Shown here piece after piece: positions 52,204 to 61,524 of a stretch of 64,000 nucleotides of DNA. The DNA is from an uncultured Sulfitobacter sp. GTDB lineage: Bacteria > Pseudomonadota > Alphaproteobacteria > Rhodobacterales > Rhodobacteraceae. The position numbers and the translations under genes are program-made. Every line of letters begins with the position of its first letter. Position 1 is the first letter of the stretch. The notes beneath the pieces were generated by a model. That model was given only the letters and a program-made list of their open reading frames with translations, was not told the DNA's origin and did not search any database. The stretch covers positions 62,001 through 126,000 of the forward strand of contig CANMZB010000014.1 of the NCBI GenBank assembly GCA_947502265.1, given 5' to 3'.

Positions 52204-53235
52204 ATGACTTCAAGACGCAAGTTTATCCAAGGGGCGGCGGTTGTTCCGGCGGCGGCTTTGGCCACGCCTGCATTGGCACAAAATACCATCAAATGGCGGA
52301 TGCAAACCTATGCTGGCGCTGCATTGGCCGCCGAGGTGATCGTTCCCGCGATCGAGATGTTCAACAAAATCGCTGGCGACCGTATGCAGATCGAGCTGTT
52401 TTTCGCAGACCAGCTGGTTCCGACCGGCGAACTGTTTCAGGCCATGCAGCGGGGCACCATCGATGCGGTGCAATCGGACGACGATTCTATGGCGTCGCCG
52501 ACCGAGGTTACGGTGTTTGGCGGTTATTTCCCGTTCGGGTCGCGCTACTCTCTCGATGTGCCCGTGCTGTTCAACCAATACGGTCTGAACGAAATCTGGG
52601 ATGAAGAATATTCCAAGGTCGGAGTAAAGCACATCTCCGCAGGGGCATGGGATCCGTGCCACTTTGCCACGAAAGACCCGATCCGCAGCCTTGCGGACCT
52701 TGAAGGTAAGCGCATCTTTACCTTCCCCACCGCCGGCCGGTTCCTGACCCGGTTCGGGGTCGTGCCCGTCAACCTGCCATGGGAAGACATCGAAGTGGCG
52801 ATGCAAACCGGCGAACTGGACGGGATCGCGTGGTCTGGCATCACCGAAGATTACACCGTGGGCTGGGCCGATGTGACCAACTACTTCCTGACCAACAACA
52901 TCTCGGGGGCATGGGCCGGGTCGTTCTTTGCGAATATGGATCGCTGGAACGAATTGCCGGAAGATCTGCAAACGCTGTTTCGTGTTTGCTGTGATCAGTC
53001 GCATTATCACCGCCAGTGGTGGTATTGGGGCGGCGAGGCCGATCTGCGGGTCAATGGTCCCAAGCTGGAACTGACGTCAATTCCTGACGACGAATGGGCA
53101 ACAGTCGAAGCCGAGGCGCAAGTCTTCTGGGAAGAAATCGCTGCCGAGTCCGAGACCAAGCGTCGCGTTGTTGATATCTTCAAGCAATACAACGCCGATA
53201 TGCTTAAAGCTGGACGGCCATACCGTTACGGTTAA
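52204..53235 (+). CDS. dctP: TRAP transporter substrate-binding protein (DctP)
   Basis: This 343-residue periplasmic receptor has a Tat-type signal (MTSRRKFIQGAAVVPAAALA, then TPALAQ). The binding domain contains KWRMQTYAGAALAAEVIVPA, QRGTIDAVQSDDDSMASPTE, LADLEGKRIFTFPTAGRFLT and MQTGELDGIAWSGITEDYTV. The family belongs with receptors for 2-oxo acids or other organic anions. The substrate is not shown; an amine-containing acid would fit the cluster. AAAGGAGAGAAGAC precedes the ATG. Confidence 0.92.
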   Translation: MTSRRKFIQGAAVVPAAALATPALAQNTIKWRMQTYAGAALAAEVIVPAIEMFNKIAGDRMQIELFFADQLVPTGELFQAMQRGTIDAVQSDDDSMASPTEVTVFGGYFPFGSRYSLDVPVLFNQYGLNEIWDEEYSKVGVKHISAGAWDPCHFATKDPIRSLADLEGKRIFTFPTAGRFLTRFGVVPVNLPWEDIEVAMQTGELDGIAWSGITEDYTVGWADVTNYFLTNNISGAWAGSFFANMDRWNELPEDLQTLFRVCCDQSHYHRQWWYWGGEADLRVNGPKLELTSIPDDEWATVEAEAQVFWEEIAAESETKRRVVDIFKQYNADMLKAGRPYRYG

Positions 53236-53295
53236 ACAACTTTTTGGGGGCGGCCCTTGGTTGCCTCCATATCTTGCGCGCAAAGTGGATAGAAA

Positions 53296-54660
53296 ATGCC
53301 CGGCACATTGACATTTGACGACCTGAAATCCCACGTCTCGGAGGGATCAATTGATACAGTCCTTGTGTGTTTCGTAGACATGCAAGGCCGCTTGATGGGC
53401 AAGCGTTTTCACGCGGTGAACTTCGTAGAAACGTCGTTCAAGGAAACCCATTGCTGCAACTATCTGCTGGCCACCGATCTGGAGATGGCCACGCCCGATG
53501 GCTACGCTGCCACCAACTGGCAATCGGGGTATGGCGATTATGTCATGGCACCTGACCTCACCACGATCCGGCATGTTCCATGGCTGGAAGGGACGGCGTT
53601 GGTGCTGTGCGACGTTCTTGACCACCACACCCACAAGCCCGTTCCTCATTCCCCCCGCGCGATCCTGAAAAGACAGATCGAGCGGCTGGAGGCATTGGGG
53701 TTCGAGGCCAAAATGGCGACCGAGCTTGAGTTCTTTTTGTTCGAGAAAAGCTTTGATGAAATCCGCAAGGAGGACTTCCGCAATCTGGACCCCATCAGCG
53801 GGTACAACGAGGATTACCACATCTTCCAGACCACCAAAGAAGAGGGCGTGATGCGTCCGATCCGCAATCATTTGTTTGCTGCGGGTCTGCCCATCGAGAA
53901 CACCAAAGGCGAGGCCGAAGCAGGGCAAGAGGAGCTTAACATTCGCTACTCTCCTGCCTTGGATTGTGCTGATTACCATTCCATTGCCAAACACGCGATT
54001 AAAGAAATTGCATGGCAGCACGGGCGCGCGGTAACTTTCCTGCCCAAATGGCATAAGGACCGCGTAGGATCATCAAGCCACGTTCACCAATCGCTTTGGA
54101 TAGACGGTGAGGCGGCGTTTTTTGACGAAACACGCCCACACGGAATGTCCGAAGTGATGGCACACTACATGGCGGGGCTGATCAAGTATGCGCCTGATTA
54201 CACCTATTTTCTGGCGCCTTATGTAAACAGTTACAAGCGGTTCGCCAAAGGCACCTTTGCGCCGACCAAAACCGTTTGGTCCGTCGACAACCGCACAGCA
54301 GGCTTCCGGTTGTGCGGTGAAAATACCAACGGCGTGCGCGTTGAATGTCGCATTGGCGGGTCCGATCTGAACCCTTACCTCGCACAGGCTGTCATGCTCG
54401 CCGCGGGCATCAAGGGCATCGAAGATGCGATGGAATTGGCCCCCGCCACCACGGGCGACGTGTATGAAGACGCCAAAGCCACCGACATTCCCCAAACCTT
54501 GCGCGCGGCCACCGAAACCCTGCGCGGATCGACGTTCCTGCGCGCCGCCCTTGGCGACGATGTTGTCGATCATTACACCCGCGCAGCGGAGTGGGAACAA
54601 GAAGAATTTGACCGTGTTGTGACCGATTGGGAAATCGCGCGCGGATTTGAGAGGGCTTAA
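53296..54660 (+). CDS. Glutamine synthetase-like gamma-glutamyl-amide ligase
   Basis: This 454-residue protein has the type III-like GS layout used by PuuA, GlnT and IpuC. Metal ligands Glu143 and Glu145 are in ATELEFFLFEKSFDE; further motifs are GEAEAGQEELNIRYSPALDC, GSSSHVHQSLW (catalytic loop His region) and NSYKRFAKGTFAPTKTVWSV, ending ECRIGGSDLNPYLAQAVMLA. GS-like ligases in such operons attach glutamate to an amine using ATP. It is not a housekeeping GlnA; no adenylylation loop (NLYDLP-type) is present. Followed six bases later by an aldehyde dehydrogenase gene. Confidence 0.88.
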   Translation: MPGTLTFDDLKSHVSEGSIDTVLVCFVDMQGRLMGKRFHAVNFVETSFKETHCCNYLLATDLEMATPDGYAATNWQSGYGDYVMAPDLTTIRHVPWLEGTALVLCDVLDHHTHKPVPHSPRAILKRQIERLEALGFEAKMATELEFFLFEKSFDEIRKEDFRNLDPISGYNEDYHIFQTTKEEGVMRPIRNHLFAAGLPIENTKGEAEAGQEELNIRYSPALDCADYHSIAKHAIKEIAWQHGRAVTFLPKWHKDRVGSSSHVHQSLWIDGEAAFFDETRPHGMSEVMAHYMAGLIKYAPDYTYFLAPYVNSYKRFAKGTFAPTKTVWSVDNRTAGFRLCGENTNGVRVECRIGGSDLNPYLAQAVMLAAGIKGIEDAMELAPATTGDVYEDAKATDIPQTLRAATETLRGSTFLRAALGDDVVDHYTRAAEWEQEEFDRVVTDWEIARGFERA

Positions 54661-54665
54661 GAGCA

Positions 54666-56039
54666 ATGACCATCCAATGTATCTCCCCCGTTGACGGCTC
54701 TGTATATGCCGAACGTGAAACCCTGTCGCGCAGCGAGGCTGACGGCGCTGTTGCGCGGGCGAAATCCGCGCAAACCGCGTGGGCCGCACGCCCGCTTTCA
54801 GAGCGTATTGCCCTTGTGCAGGCAGGTGTCGCAGCCGTTGGTGCCATGAACGACGAGATCGTGCCGGAGATCGCATGGCAGATGGGGCGCCCGGTCCGTT
54901 ACGGCGGCGAATTCAGCGGCTTTAACGAACGCGCAAGCTATATGGCGAGCATCGCGCAAGACGCTTTGGCCCCGATTGAAATTGAAGACAGCGATGCATT
55001 TCGCCGTGTCATAAAGCGTGTGCCGCACGGTGTCGTTCTGGTCGTCGCGCCGTGGAATTACCCCTATATGACGGCGATCAACACGGTGGCCCCCGCCTTG
55101 ATCGCGGGCAATGCGGTGATGCTGAAACACGCCTCGCAAACGCCACTGGTAGGGGAGCGAATGGCGGCCGCGTTCCACGCCGCAGGCATTCCGCAGGACG
55201 TGTTTCAAAACGTGTTCCTTGATCACCAGACAACTTCCGAACTGATCGCGGACCGCGCATTCGGGTTCGTGAACTTCACAGGGTCGGTAGGGGGCGGCAA
55301 GGCGATGGAGCGGGCAGCCGCAGGCACGTTCACGGGCATCGGGCTTGAGCTTGGCGGCAAAGACCCCGGATATGTGATGGATGATGCAAATCTGGACGCT
55401 GCCGTGGACACATTAATCGACGGTGCGATGTTTAACGCGGGCCAGTGTTGCTGCGGGATTGAACGGATTTATGTCCACGAAAGCCTGTTTGATGCCTTTG
55501 TCGAAAAGGCCGTGACGATTGTGAACGGTTACAAGCTTGGAAATCCGCTGGAGGCGGAAACCACTTTGGGTCCAATGGCCCATGTGCGTTTTGCCGATGA
55601 GGTCCGCGCCCAAACTGCTGAGGCAATCGCCGCAGGTGCCACCGCGCATATTGATCCCGCCAGCTTTCCCGAGGATGGCGGCGCGTATCTGATGCCGCAG
55701 ATCCTTACAAACGTGACCCATGACATGCGTGTGATGCGCGAAGAAAGCTTTGGTCCCGTAGTTGGCATCATGTCCGTCAAAGACGACGCCGATGCGGTCC
55801 GGCTGATGAACGACAGCGATTTCGGGCTAACCGCGTCGCTCTGGACCAATGACCCCGCCCGCGCCGAGGCGATTGCCGATCAAATCGAAACCGGCACGGT
55901 GTTTTTGAATCGCGCCGATTACCTTGATCCGGCGCTGTGCTGGACCGGCTGCAAAGACACCGGTCGCGGTGGCGGTTTGTCGGTTATCGGCTATCACAAT
56001 CTGACACGACCCAAGTCGTACCACCTCAAGAAGGCTTAA
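54666..56039 (+). CDS. Aldehyde dehydrogenase (NAD(P)-dependent)
   Basis: This 457-residue enzyme has the ALDH fold: VVAPWNYPYMTAINTVAPAL, FVNFTGSVGGGKAMERAAAG, the catalytic Glu region GIGLELGGKDPGYVMDDANL and the catalytic Cys262 in FNAGQCCCGIERIYVHESLF. It lacks nothing expected. In this cluster it probably oxidises an aldehyde made by the following alcohol dehydrogenase to an acid. A ribosome-binding site lies about ten bases before the ATG. Confidence 0.9.
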   Translation: MTIQCISPVDGSVYAERETLSRSEADGAVARAKSAQTAWAARPLSERIALVQAGVAAVGAMNDEIVPEIAWQMGRPVRYGGEFSGFNERASYMASIAQDALAPIEIEDSDAFRRVIKRVPHGVVLVVAPWNYPYMTAINTVAPALIAGNAVMLKHASQTPLVGERMAAAFHAAGIPQDVFQNVFLDHQTTSELIADRAFGFVNFTGSVGGGKAMERAAAGTFTGIGLELGGKDPGYVMDDANLDAAVDTLIDGAMFNAGQCCCGIERIYVHESLFDAFVEKAVTIVNGYKLGNPLEAETTLGPMAHVRFADEVRAQTAEAIAAGATAHIDPASFPEDGGAYLMPQILTNVTHDMRVMREESFGPVVGIMSVKDDADAVRLMNDSDFGLTASLWTNDPARAEAIADQIETGTVFLNRADYLDPALCWTGCKDTGRGGGLSVIGYHNLTRPKSYHLKKA

Positions 56040-56042
56040 AAC

Positions 56043-57188
56043 ATGAGCATCACCGCAAACTGGTCCTACCCCACAGCAATCCGTTTCGGCGCCGGTCGCA
56101 TTAGCGAAATCGCGGACGCTTGCGCCGCTGCGGGCATCAAAAAGCCGCTGCTGGTCACCGACCGCGGCTTGGCAAACATGGACATCACAACCAGAACACT
56201 TGACCTGCTTGAGGCGGGGGGCCTTGGCCGGGCGATGTTTTCGGACGTTGATCCAAATCCGAACGAAAAGAACGCTGCTGATGGTGTGAAGGCCTATAAT
56301 GACGGGGGGCATGACGGGGTTGTGGCCTTTGGCGGCGGCTCCGGCCTTGATCTGGGTAAGCTGGTGGCGTTTCTGGCGGGCCAAACCCGCCCGCTTTGGG
56401 ATTTCGAGGATATCGGTGATTGGTGGACACGGGCGGATGCCAACGCCATCGCGCCGATTGTCGCCGTACCGACCACCGCCGGAACCGGGTCCGAAGTTGG
56501 GCGCGCCTCGGTCATCACCAATTCGCAAACCGAGCAAAAGAAGATCATCTTCCACCCGAAGTTCCTGCCCAGCGTTGTGATCTGCGATCCTGAGCTTACC
56601 GTCGGGATGCCGGGCTTTATCACAGCGGGCACCGGCCTTGATGCCTTTGCCCACTGCGTCGAAGCCTTCAGTTCGCCGCATTACCACCCGATGTCGCAAG
56701 GTATGGCGCTTGAGGGAATGCGGTTGGTTAAAACATACTTGCCGCGTGCTTTTGCCGATGGCAGCGATATCGAGGCCCGTGCGCATATGATGTCAGCGGC
56801 AATCATGGGGGCGACCGCGTTTCAAAAGGGTCTCGGCGCAATCCATGCGCTGTCCCATCCGATTGGCGCGATCTATCATACCCACCACGGCACAACGAAC
56901 GCGGTGTGCATGCCTGCAGTTTTGCAGTTTAACAAACCCGCGATCAAAGGCGTGATCGGTGACGCGGCCAATTACCTTGGCATATCCGGCGGGTTCGACG
57001 GCTTTTGCGCCTATGTGGACGAGTTGAATGCCGCGTTGGGTATTGCGAAAAACCTGTCCGGGCTGGGCATCGAAAACCCTGATATCGACAGGATCGTCGC
57101 AGGCGCGTTGATCGACCCGAGCACCGGAGGAAATCCGATCGAGATGACCAAAGAAAATACAACCAGACTTTTGCTTGAGATTGTCTGA
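56043..57188 (+). CDS. Iron-containing alcohol dehydrogenase
   Basis: This 381-residue group III alcohol dehydrogenase has FGGGSGLDLGKLVAFLAGQT (NAD-binding GGGS), VPTTAGTGSEVGRASVITNS and metal ligands in TGLDAFAHCVEAFSSPHYHP and ALSHPIGAIYHTHHGTTNAV. It oxidises primary alcohols to aldehydes or the reverse. AAGAAGG precedes its ATG, three bases after the aldehyde dehydrogenase gene. Together these suit stepwise oxidation of an alcohol group to an acid. Confidence 0.9.
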   Translation: MSITANWSYPTAIRFGAGRISEIADACAAAGIKKPLLVTDRGLANMDITTRTLDLLEAGGLGRAMFSDVDPNPNEKNAADGVKAYNDGGHDGVVAFGGGSGLDLGKLVAFLAGQTRPLWDFEDIGDWWTRADANAIAPIVAVPTTAGTGSEVGRASVITNSQTEQKKIIFHPKFLPSVVICDPELTVGMPGFITAGTGLDAFAHCVEAFSSPHYHPMSQGMALEGMRLVKTYLPRAFADGSDIEARAHMMSAAIMGATAFQKGLGAIHALSHPIGAIYHTHHGTTNAVCMPAVLQFNKPAIKGVIGDAANYLGISGGFDGFCAYVDELNAALGIAKNLSGLGIENPDIDRIVAGALIDPSTGGNPIEMTKENTTRLLLEIV

Positions 57189-57203
57189 TCATGAACTTCA
57201 TGA
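57189..57203 (+). promoter_or_regulatory. 15-base perfect palindrome after the alcohol dehydrogenase gene
   Basis: TCATGAA-C-TTCATGA begins directly after the TGA stop, 131 bases before the ABC binding-protein gene. It may be an operator for that gene. The gap from here to 57333 is otherwise empty and fairly AT-rich, suiting a second promoter. Confidence 0.4.
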
Positions 57204-57333
57204 GCGCACAGATGGCCCGCCTTTGGGCTGATAGAATAATGTCGCAAAGGTTTCATATATCAATGCTATGGACACTTTGTAATCCCGTTGCCCTAATGAT
57301 GGGCGGCTCAACTCGAATAGATGGAAAATTGAC

Positions 57334-58395
57334 ATGAAATATGGCCTTGTCTCAACAGCAGCGCTTGTCGCTGTCCTATCGACAACCGCAGTATCCGCCG
57401 AGACCTTGCGGCTTTTGACGTGGGGCGGATACGCACCCGATGACGTTATCGCGCTGTTCGAAGCCGAAACCGGTCACACCGTAGAGGTGACAACGTCGAA
57501 TAATGAAGAAATGATCGCAAAGCTGCGCGCAACGAACGGCGGCGGTTTTGACCTTGCACAACCCAGCCAGGACCGGATCACAAGCGCGCAAGAAGAGTTT
57601 GGTATCTACAAGCCCATCGACATGTCGCGTGTGGATGCTGCGCAATTCATCCCGTCGATGCTGACTGCGACAGCGACAAATTCGACGTTTGACGGTGGTG
57701 TTTATGGCCTGCCTCACATCTGGGGGACCAGCGGCCTTGTTGTTAACACTGCGGAGGCCGGTCAAGTTGCCGATTATACCGATCTTTGTGACGCGTCAGT
57801 TGCCGGCAAGGTTTCGTACCGTTTGAAACGCCCGACGCTTATCGGATTTGCCTATGCGATGGGGCTTGACCCGTTTGCGGCGTATTCCGATCAGGAAGCC
57901 TATCAAGAGATCCTTGGCCAGGTCGAGGAAGCGCTGATTTCGTGTAAACCCAACGTGAAAACCTATTGGGACGGCGGCGATGAAATCAAAAACCTGCTGC
58001 GTTCGGGCGAAGTTGTCGCGTCGATGGCTTGGGATACAGGCGGTTGGCAACTCAATGCCGACAATGCGGACATCACGTTTGTGGCGCCTGCGTCGGGTGC
58101 TCTGGGCTGGATTGATACTTTTGTTCTGCCATCACGCGGGCGGGCGGATGATGCGGCTTATGACTGGATCAATTTCGTCATGCGCCCCGATATCGCGGCG
58201 ATGATCACAAACACTGCGGGCAATTTCACAGCCGCAGTTGGTGGTGACGCTGGCGTCCGTGCAGACCTGAAAGCGCGGTATCAAGCGAGCTTTGATCAGG
58301 CAGCCATCGACAACATCAAGTGGTATCCGCCAGTGCCCGCAGGTCTTGAGACTATCGAAGGCGCGACACTGGACCGCATCAACGCTGCGAACTAA
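57334..58395 (+). CDS. ABC transporter substrate-binding protein, polyamine type
   Basis: This 353-residue periplasmic protein has a signal peptide (MKYGLVSTAALVAVLSTTAV ending SAE) and the PotD/PotF-type fold: LRLLTWGGYAPDDVIALFEA, GVYGLPHIWGTSGLVVNTAE, PFAAYSDQEAYQEILGQVEE and MAWDTGGWQLNADNADITFV. PotD relatives bind polyamines or other amines. Whether the acidic polyamine-binding residues are all kept cannot be judged without alignment. It is followed by a terminator, then potA-type genes. Confidence 0.9.
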   Translation: MKYGLVSTAALVAVLSTTAVSAETLRLLTWGGYAPDDVIALFEAETGHTVEVTTSNNEEMIAKLRATNGGGFDLAQPSQDRITSAQEEFGIYKPIDMSRVDAAQFIPSMLTATATNSTFDGGVYGLPHIWGTSGLVVNTAEAGQVADYTDLCDASVAGKVSYRLKRPTLIGFAYAMGLDPFAAYSDQEAYQEILGQVEEALISCKPNVKTYWDGGDEIKNLLRSGEVVASMAWDTGGWQLNADNADITFVAPASGALGWIDTFVLPSRGRADDAAYDWINFVMRPDIAAMITNTAGNFTAAVGGDAGVRADLKARYQASFDQAAIDNIKWYPPVPAGLETIEGATLDRINAAN

Positions 58396-58417
58396 GAACT
58401 TTGTAATGAACAAAAGG

Positions 58418-58445
58418 GAAGGGCGCAGGTCGCGCCCTTCTTTTT
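58418..58445 (+). terminator. Terminator between binding-protein and ATPase genes
   Basis: GAAGGGCGC (58418-58426) pairs with GCGCCCTTC (58432-58440) and runs into TTTTT. Most transcripts should end here, leaving the binding protein in excess over the membrane parts. Confidence 0.88.
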
Positions 58446-58466
58446 GACTTTGAAAGGCCAAGACCA

Positions 58467-59585
58467 ATGGCTCCAACTGCTGATCTTGTGTGCCGAGATC
58501 TGACCAAAGACTTTGACGACTTCCGCGCGGTGGATCATGTCAGCTTTGAAGTCCCGCAAGGGTCTTTCTTTTCCATCCTCGGCCCATCAGGCTGTGGCAA
58601 GACCACGCTTTTGCGGATGATCGCAGGGTTCCAGTTTCCAAGCAGTGGCGATCTTTTGATCAAGGGGAATTCCATGATTGGCGTGGGGCCGAACAAACGC
58701 CCTGTCTCCATGGTTTTTCAACATCTTGCGCTGTTTCCAATGATGAATATCGGCAGAAATGTGGGCTTTGGTTTGCGCCAGCGCGGCGTGTCCTCGTCAG
58801 AGATAAAGGCGCGCGTCGGGCGGGTGCTTGAGCGGGTCGGATTACCCGGTATAGAAGACCGTCAGGTTGACCAACTGTCGGGCGGGCAAAAGCAACGTGT
58901 CGCGATCGCGCGTTGCATGGTGTTGGAGCCCGATGTTTTGCTGCTGGACGAGCCGCTCGGCGCGCTTGATCTGAAGCTGCGCGAACACATGAAGATCGAG
59001 CTAAAAACCCTTCAGGCCGAATTCAACACGACCTTTGTCTATATCACCCACGATCAATCCGAGGCTTTGGTGATGAGCGATAATATCGCCGTCATGAACA
59101 AAGGTAAATTTGACCAGATTGGCACCGCAAAGGAGCTTTATTACGAACCTGCGAATGCTTTTGTCGCGGGATTTGTTGGCGACGCAAACCGGTTCGAGGG
59201 CAAGGTCACAGCCGTAAACGGCCAGATTGTCTCGCTTGTGACCGGGGGTGGTGTTGAACTTCACGCCCAGGCCACAGCGGGGGTTCCCGCAATCGGGCAG
59301 CGCGCGCAAATCTTTGTGCGACCCGAAGCGATTGCATTGTCAAAAGATCCCTCGCAAGGGTCCGAAAGCCCGAATGCAAGTAAGCGTATCGTGGACAGCG
59401 TGTTGTTCAATGGCGCAAACAGTATGGTCATTTTACGCGATCCGAAGTCGGGTGAAACGATTCAGGTCACCCTGCCACAGACAGGTGACTTACTGGGGCT
59501 GACAAAGGGCGAAACGGTCCTTGCCGGCTGGCACCCGACGCAGGCGCGCTGTTTCGCGTCCGGGGGTGCAGTAGATGGTATCTGA
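58467..59585 (+). CDS. ABC transporter ATP-binding protein, PotA type
   Basis: This 372-residue ATPase has Walker A in [20 protein letters not shown], the signature [20 protein letters not shown], Walker B in [20 protein letters not shown] and the switch His in [21 protein letters not shown] domain forms the C-terminal third. It energises the uptake system of the flanking binding protein and permeases. The end overlaps the next gene by 11 bases. Confidence 0.95.
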   Translation: MAPTADLVCRDLTKDFDDFRAVDHVSFEVPQGSFFSILGPSGCGKTTLLRMIAGFQFPSSGDLLIKGNSMIGVGPNKRPVSMVFQHLALFPMMNIGRNVGFGLRQRGVSSSEIKARVGRVLERVGLPGIEDRQVDQLSGGQKQRVAIARCMVLEPDVLLLDEPLGALDLKLREHMKIELKTLQAEFNTTFVYITHDQSEALVMSDNIAVMNKGKFDQIGTAKELYYEPANAFVAGFVGDANRFEGKVTAVNGQIVSLVTGGGVELHAQATAGVPAIGQRAQIFVRPEAIALSKDPSQGSESPNASKRIVDSVLFNGANSMVILRDPKSGETIQVTLPQTGDLLGLTKGETVLAGWHPTQARCFASGGAVDGI

Positions 59586-60438
59586 TCGCTCCAAGCTCGG
59601 ATTTTACCTGCTTTTGTCGCCGTTGCTGTTGTGGTTGGTGACGTTGATTATCCTGCCGCACATCGGATTGTTCTTTGTCTCGATCAGCGAAAAGATAGGG
59701 GTGCGCGAATATGAAACGGGTCTTGGAAACTACGCCGTTTTCTTTAACGAGCCGCTTTACTGGCGCACCTTTGCACGCACCGCATTTATGTCAATCTCCA
59801 CAACGGTTCTGACATTGGTTCTGGGGTTTCCGATCGCCTATTACATTGCCAAGCTGACCCGCGGGCGCACGAAAACAACTTTGTTTTTGATGTGTCTGAT
59901 CCCGTTCTGGGTGTCCGAACTTGTTCGCACCTTTGGCTGGATGATCCTTCTGCGCGAAACCGGCGTGCTGTCCAACGTCCTGCAATATACCGGTCTCATT
60001 TCCGGGCCGGTCGAATTTTTGTATAACGATGCGGCGATCATGGTGGGCCTTGTTTATACGTCGATCCTGTTCATGATCGTGCCCTTGGTCACCACCCTTG
60101 ATAGCCTTGATGACAGTCTGATCGAGGCGGGGTATGATCTGGGCGGCTCCGGCATCTCTATCCTGCGCGAGATCGTGATACCGCATGCCATGCCCGGCAT
60201 CGTTTCGGGCTGCATCGTGGTTTTCATGCTGTCGCTGGGCAACTATTTAACGCCGATCCTGTTGGGCGGCAAAGACAGCCTGTGGTTCACCGGCCTGATC
60301 TACACCCAGTTCATCACGCGCTTCAATTGGGAGCTGGGCTCGGCCTTTGGCTTCCTTCTTTTGGGCCTGTCATCCGCAGTTGTGTTTCTCGGGCTGAAGC
60401 TGTCGCGCCAATCCCTGTCCAATACGATGGGGCGCTAA
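59575..60438 (+). CDS. ABC transporter permease, PotB type
   Basis: This 287-residue inner-membrane permease has six helices and the EAA-type loop in LIEAGYDLGGSGISILREIV followed by IPHAMPGIVSGCIVVF, which docks on the ATPase. LKARYPxx-like start is [20 protein letters not shown]. It pairs with the next permease. Its start overlaps the ATPase gene by 11 bases, so it is translationally coupled. Confidence 0.93.
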   Translation: MVSDRSKLGFYLLLSPLLLWLVTLIILPHIGLFFVSISEKIGVREYETGLGNYAVFFNEPLYWRTFARTAFMSISTTVLTLVLGFPIAYYIAKLTRGRTKTTLFLMCLIPFWVSELVRTFGWMILLRETGVLSNVLQYTGLISGPVEFLYNDAAIMVGLVYTSILFMIVPLVTTLDSLDDSLIEAGYDLGGSGISILREIVIPHAMPGIVSGCIVVFMLSLGNYLTPILLGGKDSLWFTGLIYTQFITRFNWELGSAFGFLLLGLSSAVVFLGLKLSRQSLSNTMGR

Positions 60439-60439
60439 T

Positions 60440-61294
60440 ATGATCCCCACCGTCCCACAATCTTCCGCTTTGAAATGGTCTTATCGGGCCTATGTAAGCC
60501 TGTTTTTTGTCTACCTCGCCTTGCCATTGACGGTTGTTTGCGCTTTCGCGTTCAACAACAGCGTGTTCCCCTCTCTGCCGTGGGAAGGCTTTACAATGGC
60601 ATGGTTTTTCGGGACCGAGGCCCCTTTTATCGGAGTGTTTCACGAGCGTTCCATTTTGCGCGCCATCGGAACGTCAGCCTTCGTTGCAATCTGGGTTTCC
60701 GGACTTTCGTTGGCGGTTGGCACATGCAACGCATTTTTGTTCGTAAGGCACGATTTCCGCGGTAAAGGGTTTCTCTACATATTGATGCTACTCCCTCTGA
60801 TCATCCCCGGTGTGATCCTTGGCATCTCGATTCTGGTCTTCGCAAGCTCCGTCGCCAATACTTTGGAGGACGCGACCGGACTTTGGTTCGACGGGCTGCG
60901 GCCCGGACTGATCCTCGTTATTCTGGGCCAGTTTTCATTCATCACGACCTTTGCAACTCTGGTAATTTCCGCGCGATTGCAAAAATTTGACCTTAGCCTG
61001 GAGGAAGCCGCGCTTAACCTTGGCGCGACCAAATGGGGCGCGGTCCGTCAGATTACGTTGCCTTTCCTTCTGCCTGCAATTGTCGGCGCGGGCGTTGTTT
61101 CAATCCTGATGAGCTTTGAAAATTTCAACACGACGCTGATGCTTGTTGGATCTGACTCACCCTTGACGATTACCATGTTTGACAAGCTCAAGCACGGCTC
61201 CACACCGGTCTTGAATGCTGTGTCGCTTTTGCTGATTGTTGTTTCGGCGGCGCTTGGATTGCTCTCGTTGATATTCCAAAAGTCGAAAGAATAA
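60440..61294 (+). CDS. ABC transporter permease, PotC type
   Basis: This 284-residue permease has six helices and the EAA loop LSLEEAALNLGATKWGAVRQ followed by ITLPFLLPAIVGAGVV. It starts one base after the stop of the first permease gene. With its partner it forms the membrane channel for an amine-type solute. Length and motifs are normal for PotC-like proteins. Confidence 0.93.
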   Translation: MIPTVPQSSALKWSYRAYVSLFFVYLALPLTVVCAFAFNNSVFPSLPWEGFTMAWFFGTEAPFIGVFHERSILRAIGTSAFVAIWVSGLSLAVGTCNAFLFVRHDFRGKGFLYILMLLPLIIPGVILGISILVFASSVANTLEDATGLWFDGLRPGLILVILGQFSFITTFATLVISARLQKFDLSLEEAALNLGATKWGAVRQITLPFLLPAIVGAGVVSILMSFENFNTTLMLVGSDSPLTITMFDKLKHGSTPVLNAVSLLLIVVSAALGLLSLIFQKSKE

Positions 61295-61489
61295 AGCGAG
61301 TGCCGTTTGCATAAACGCATGACGTGAACCCCCGCACAAGACGGTCAGAGTCAGCCAAAAGCGCGTTGTGACACCATTTTCATCACCTAAAGTTGCTGGG
61401 GCAAGCTCGGGATTGAATTGCTTTATCCCGTCCTCTGCCATGCGGTGGCGGGCAATACTATGACATGGCTGAACCGTCTGAGAGGGGTC

Positions 61490-61517
61490 TTGACTAAACT
61501 ATATTTGTAGTTTTAAT
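61490..61517 (+). promoter_or_regulatory. Promoter and operator of arsR
   Basis: TTGACT (61490-61495) with TTTAAT (61512-61517) gives a 16-base spaced sigma70-like promoter. AAACTA-N6-TAGTTT (61496-61513) is an inverted repeat filling the spacer, a good site for an ArsR-type repressor. Confidence 0.6.
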
Positions 61518-61524
61518 GTGGCGT

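Noticed and set aside
61157-61441. Minus-strand frame after the PotC-type gene, possibly a transposase scrap
   Set aside because: It overlaps the end of the permease gene and I see no inverted repeats, DDE motif or target duplication; the gap 61295-61489 holds nothing I can support.
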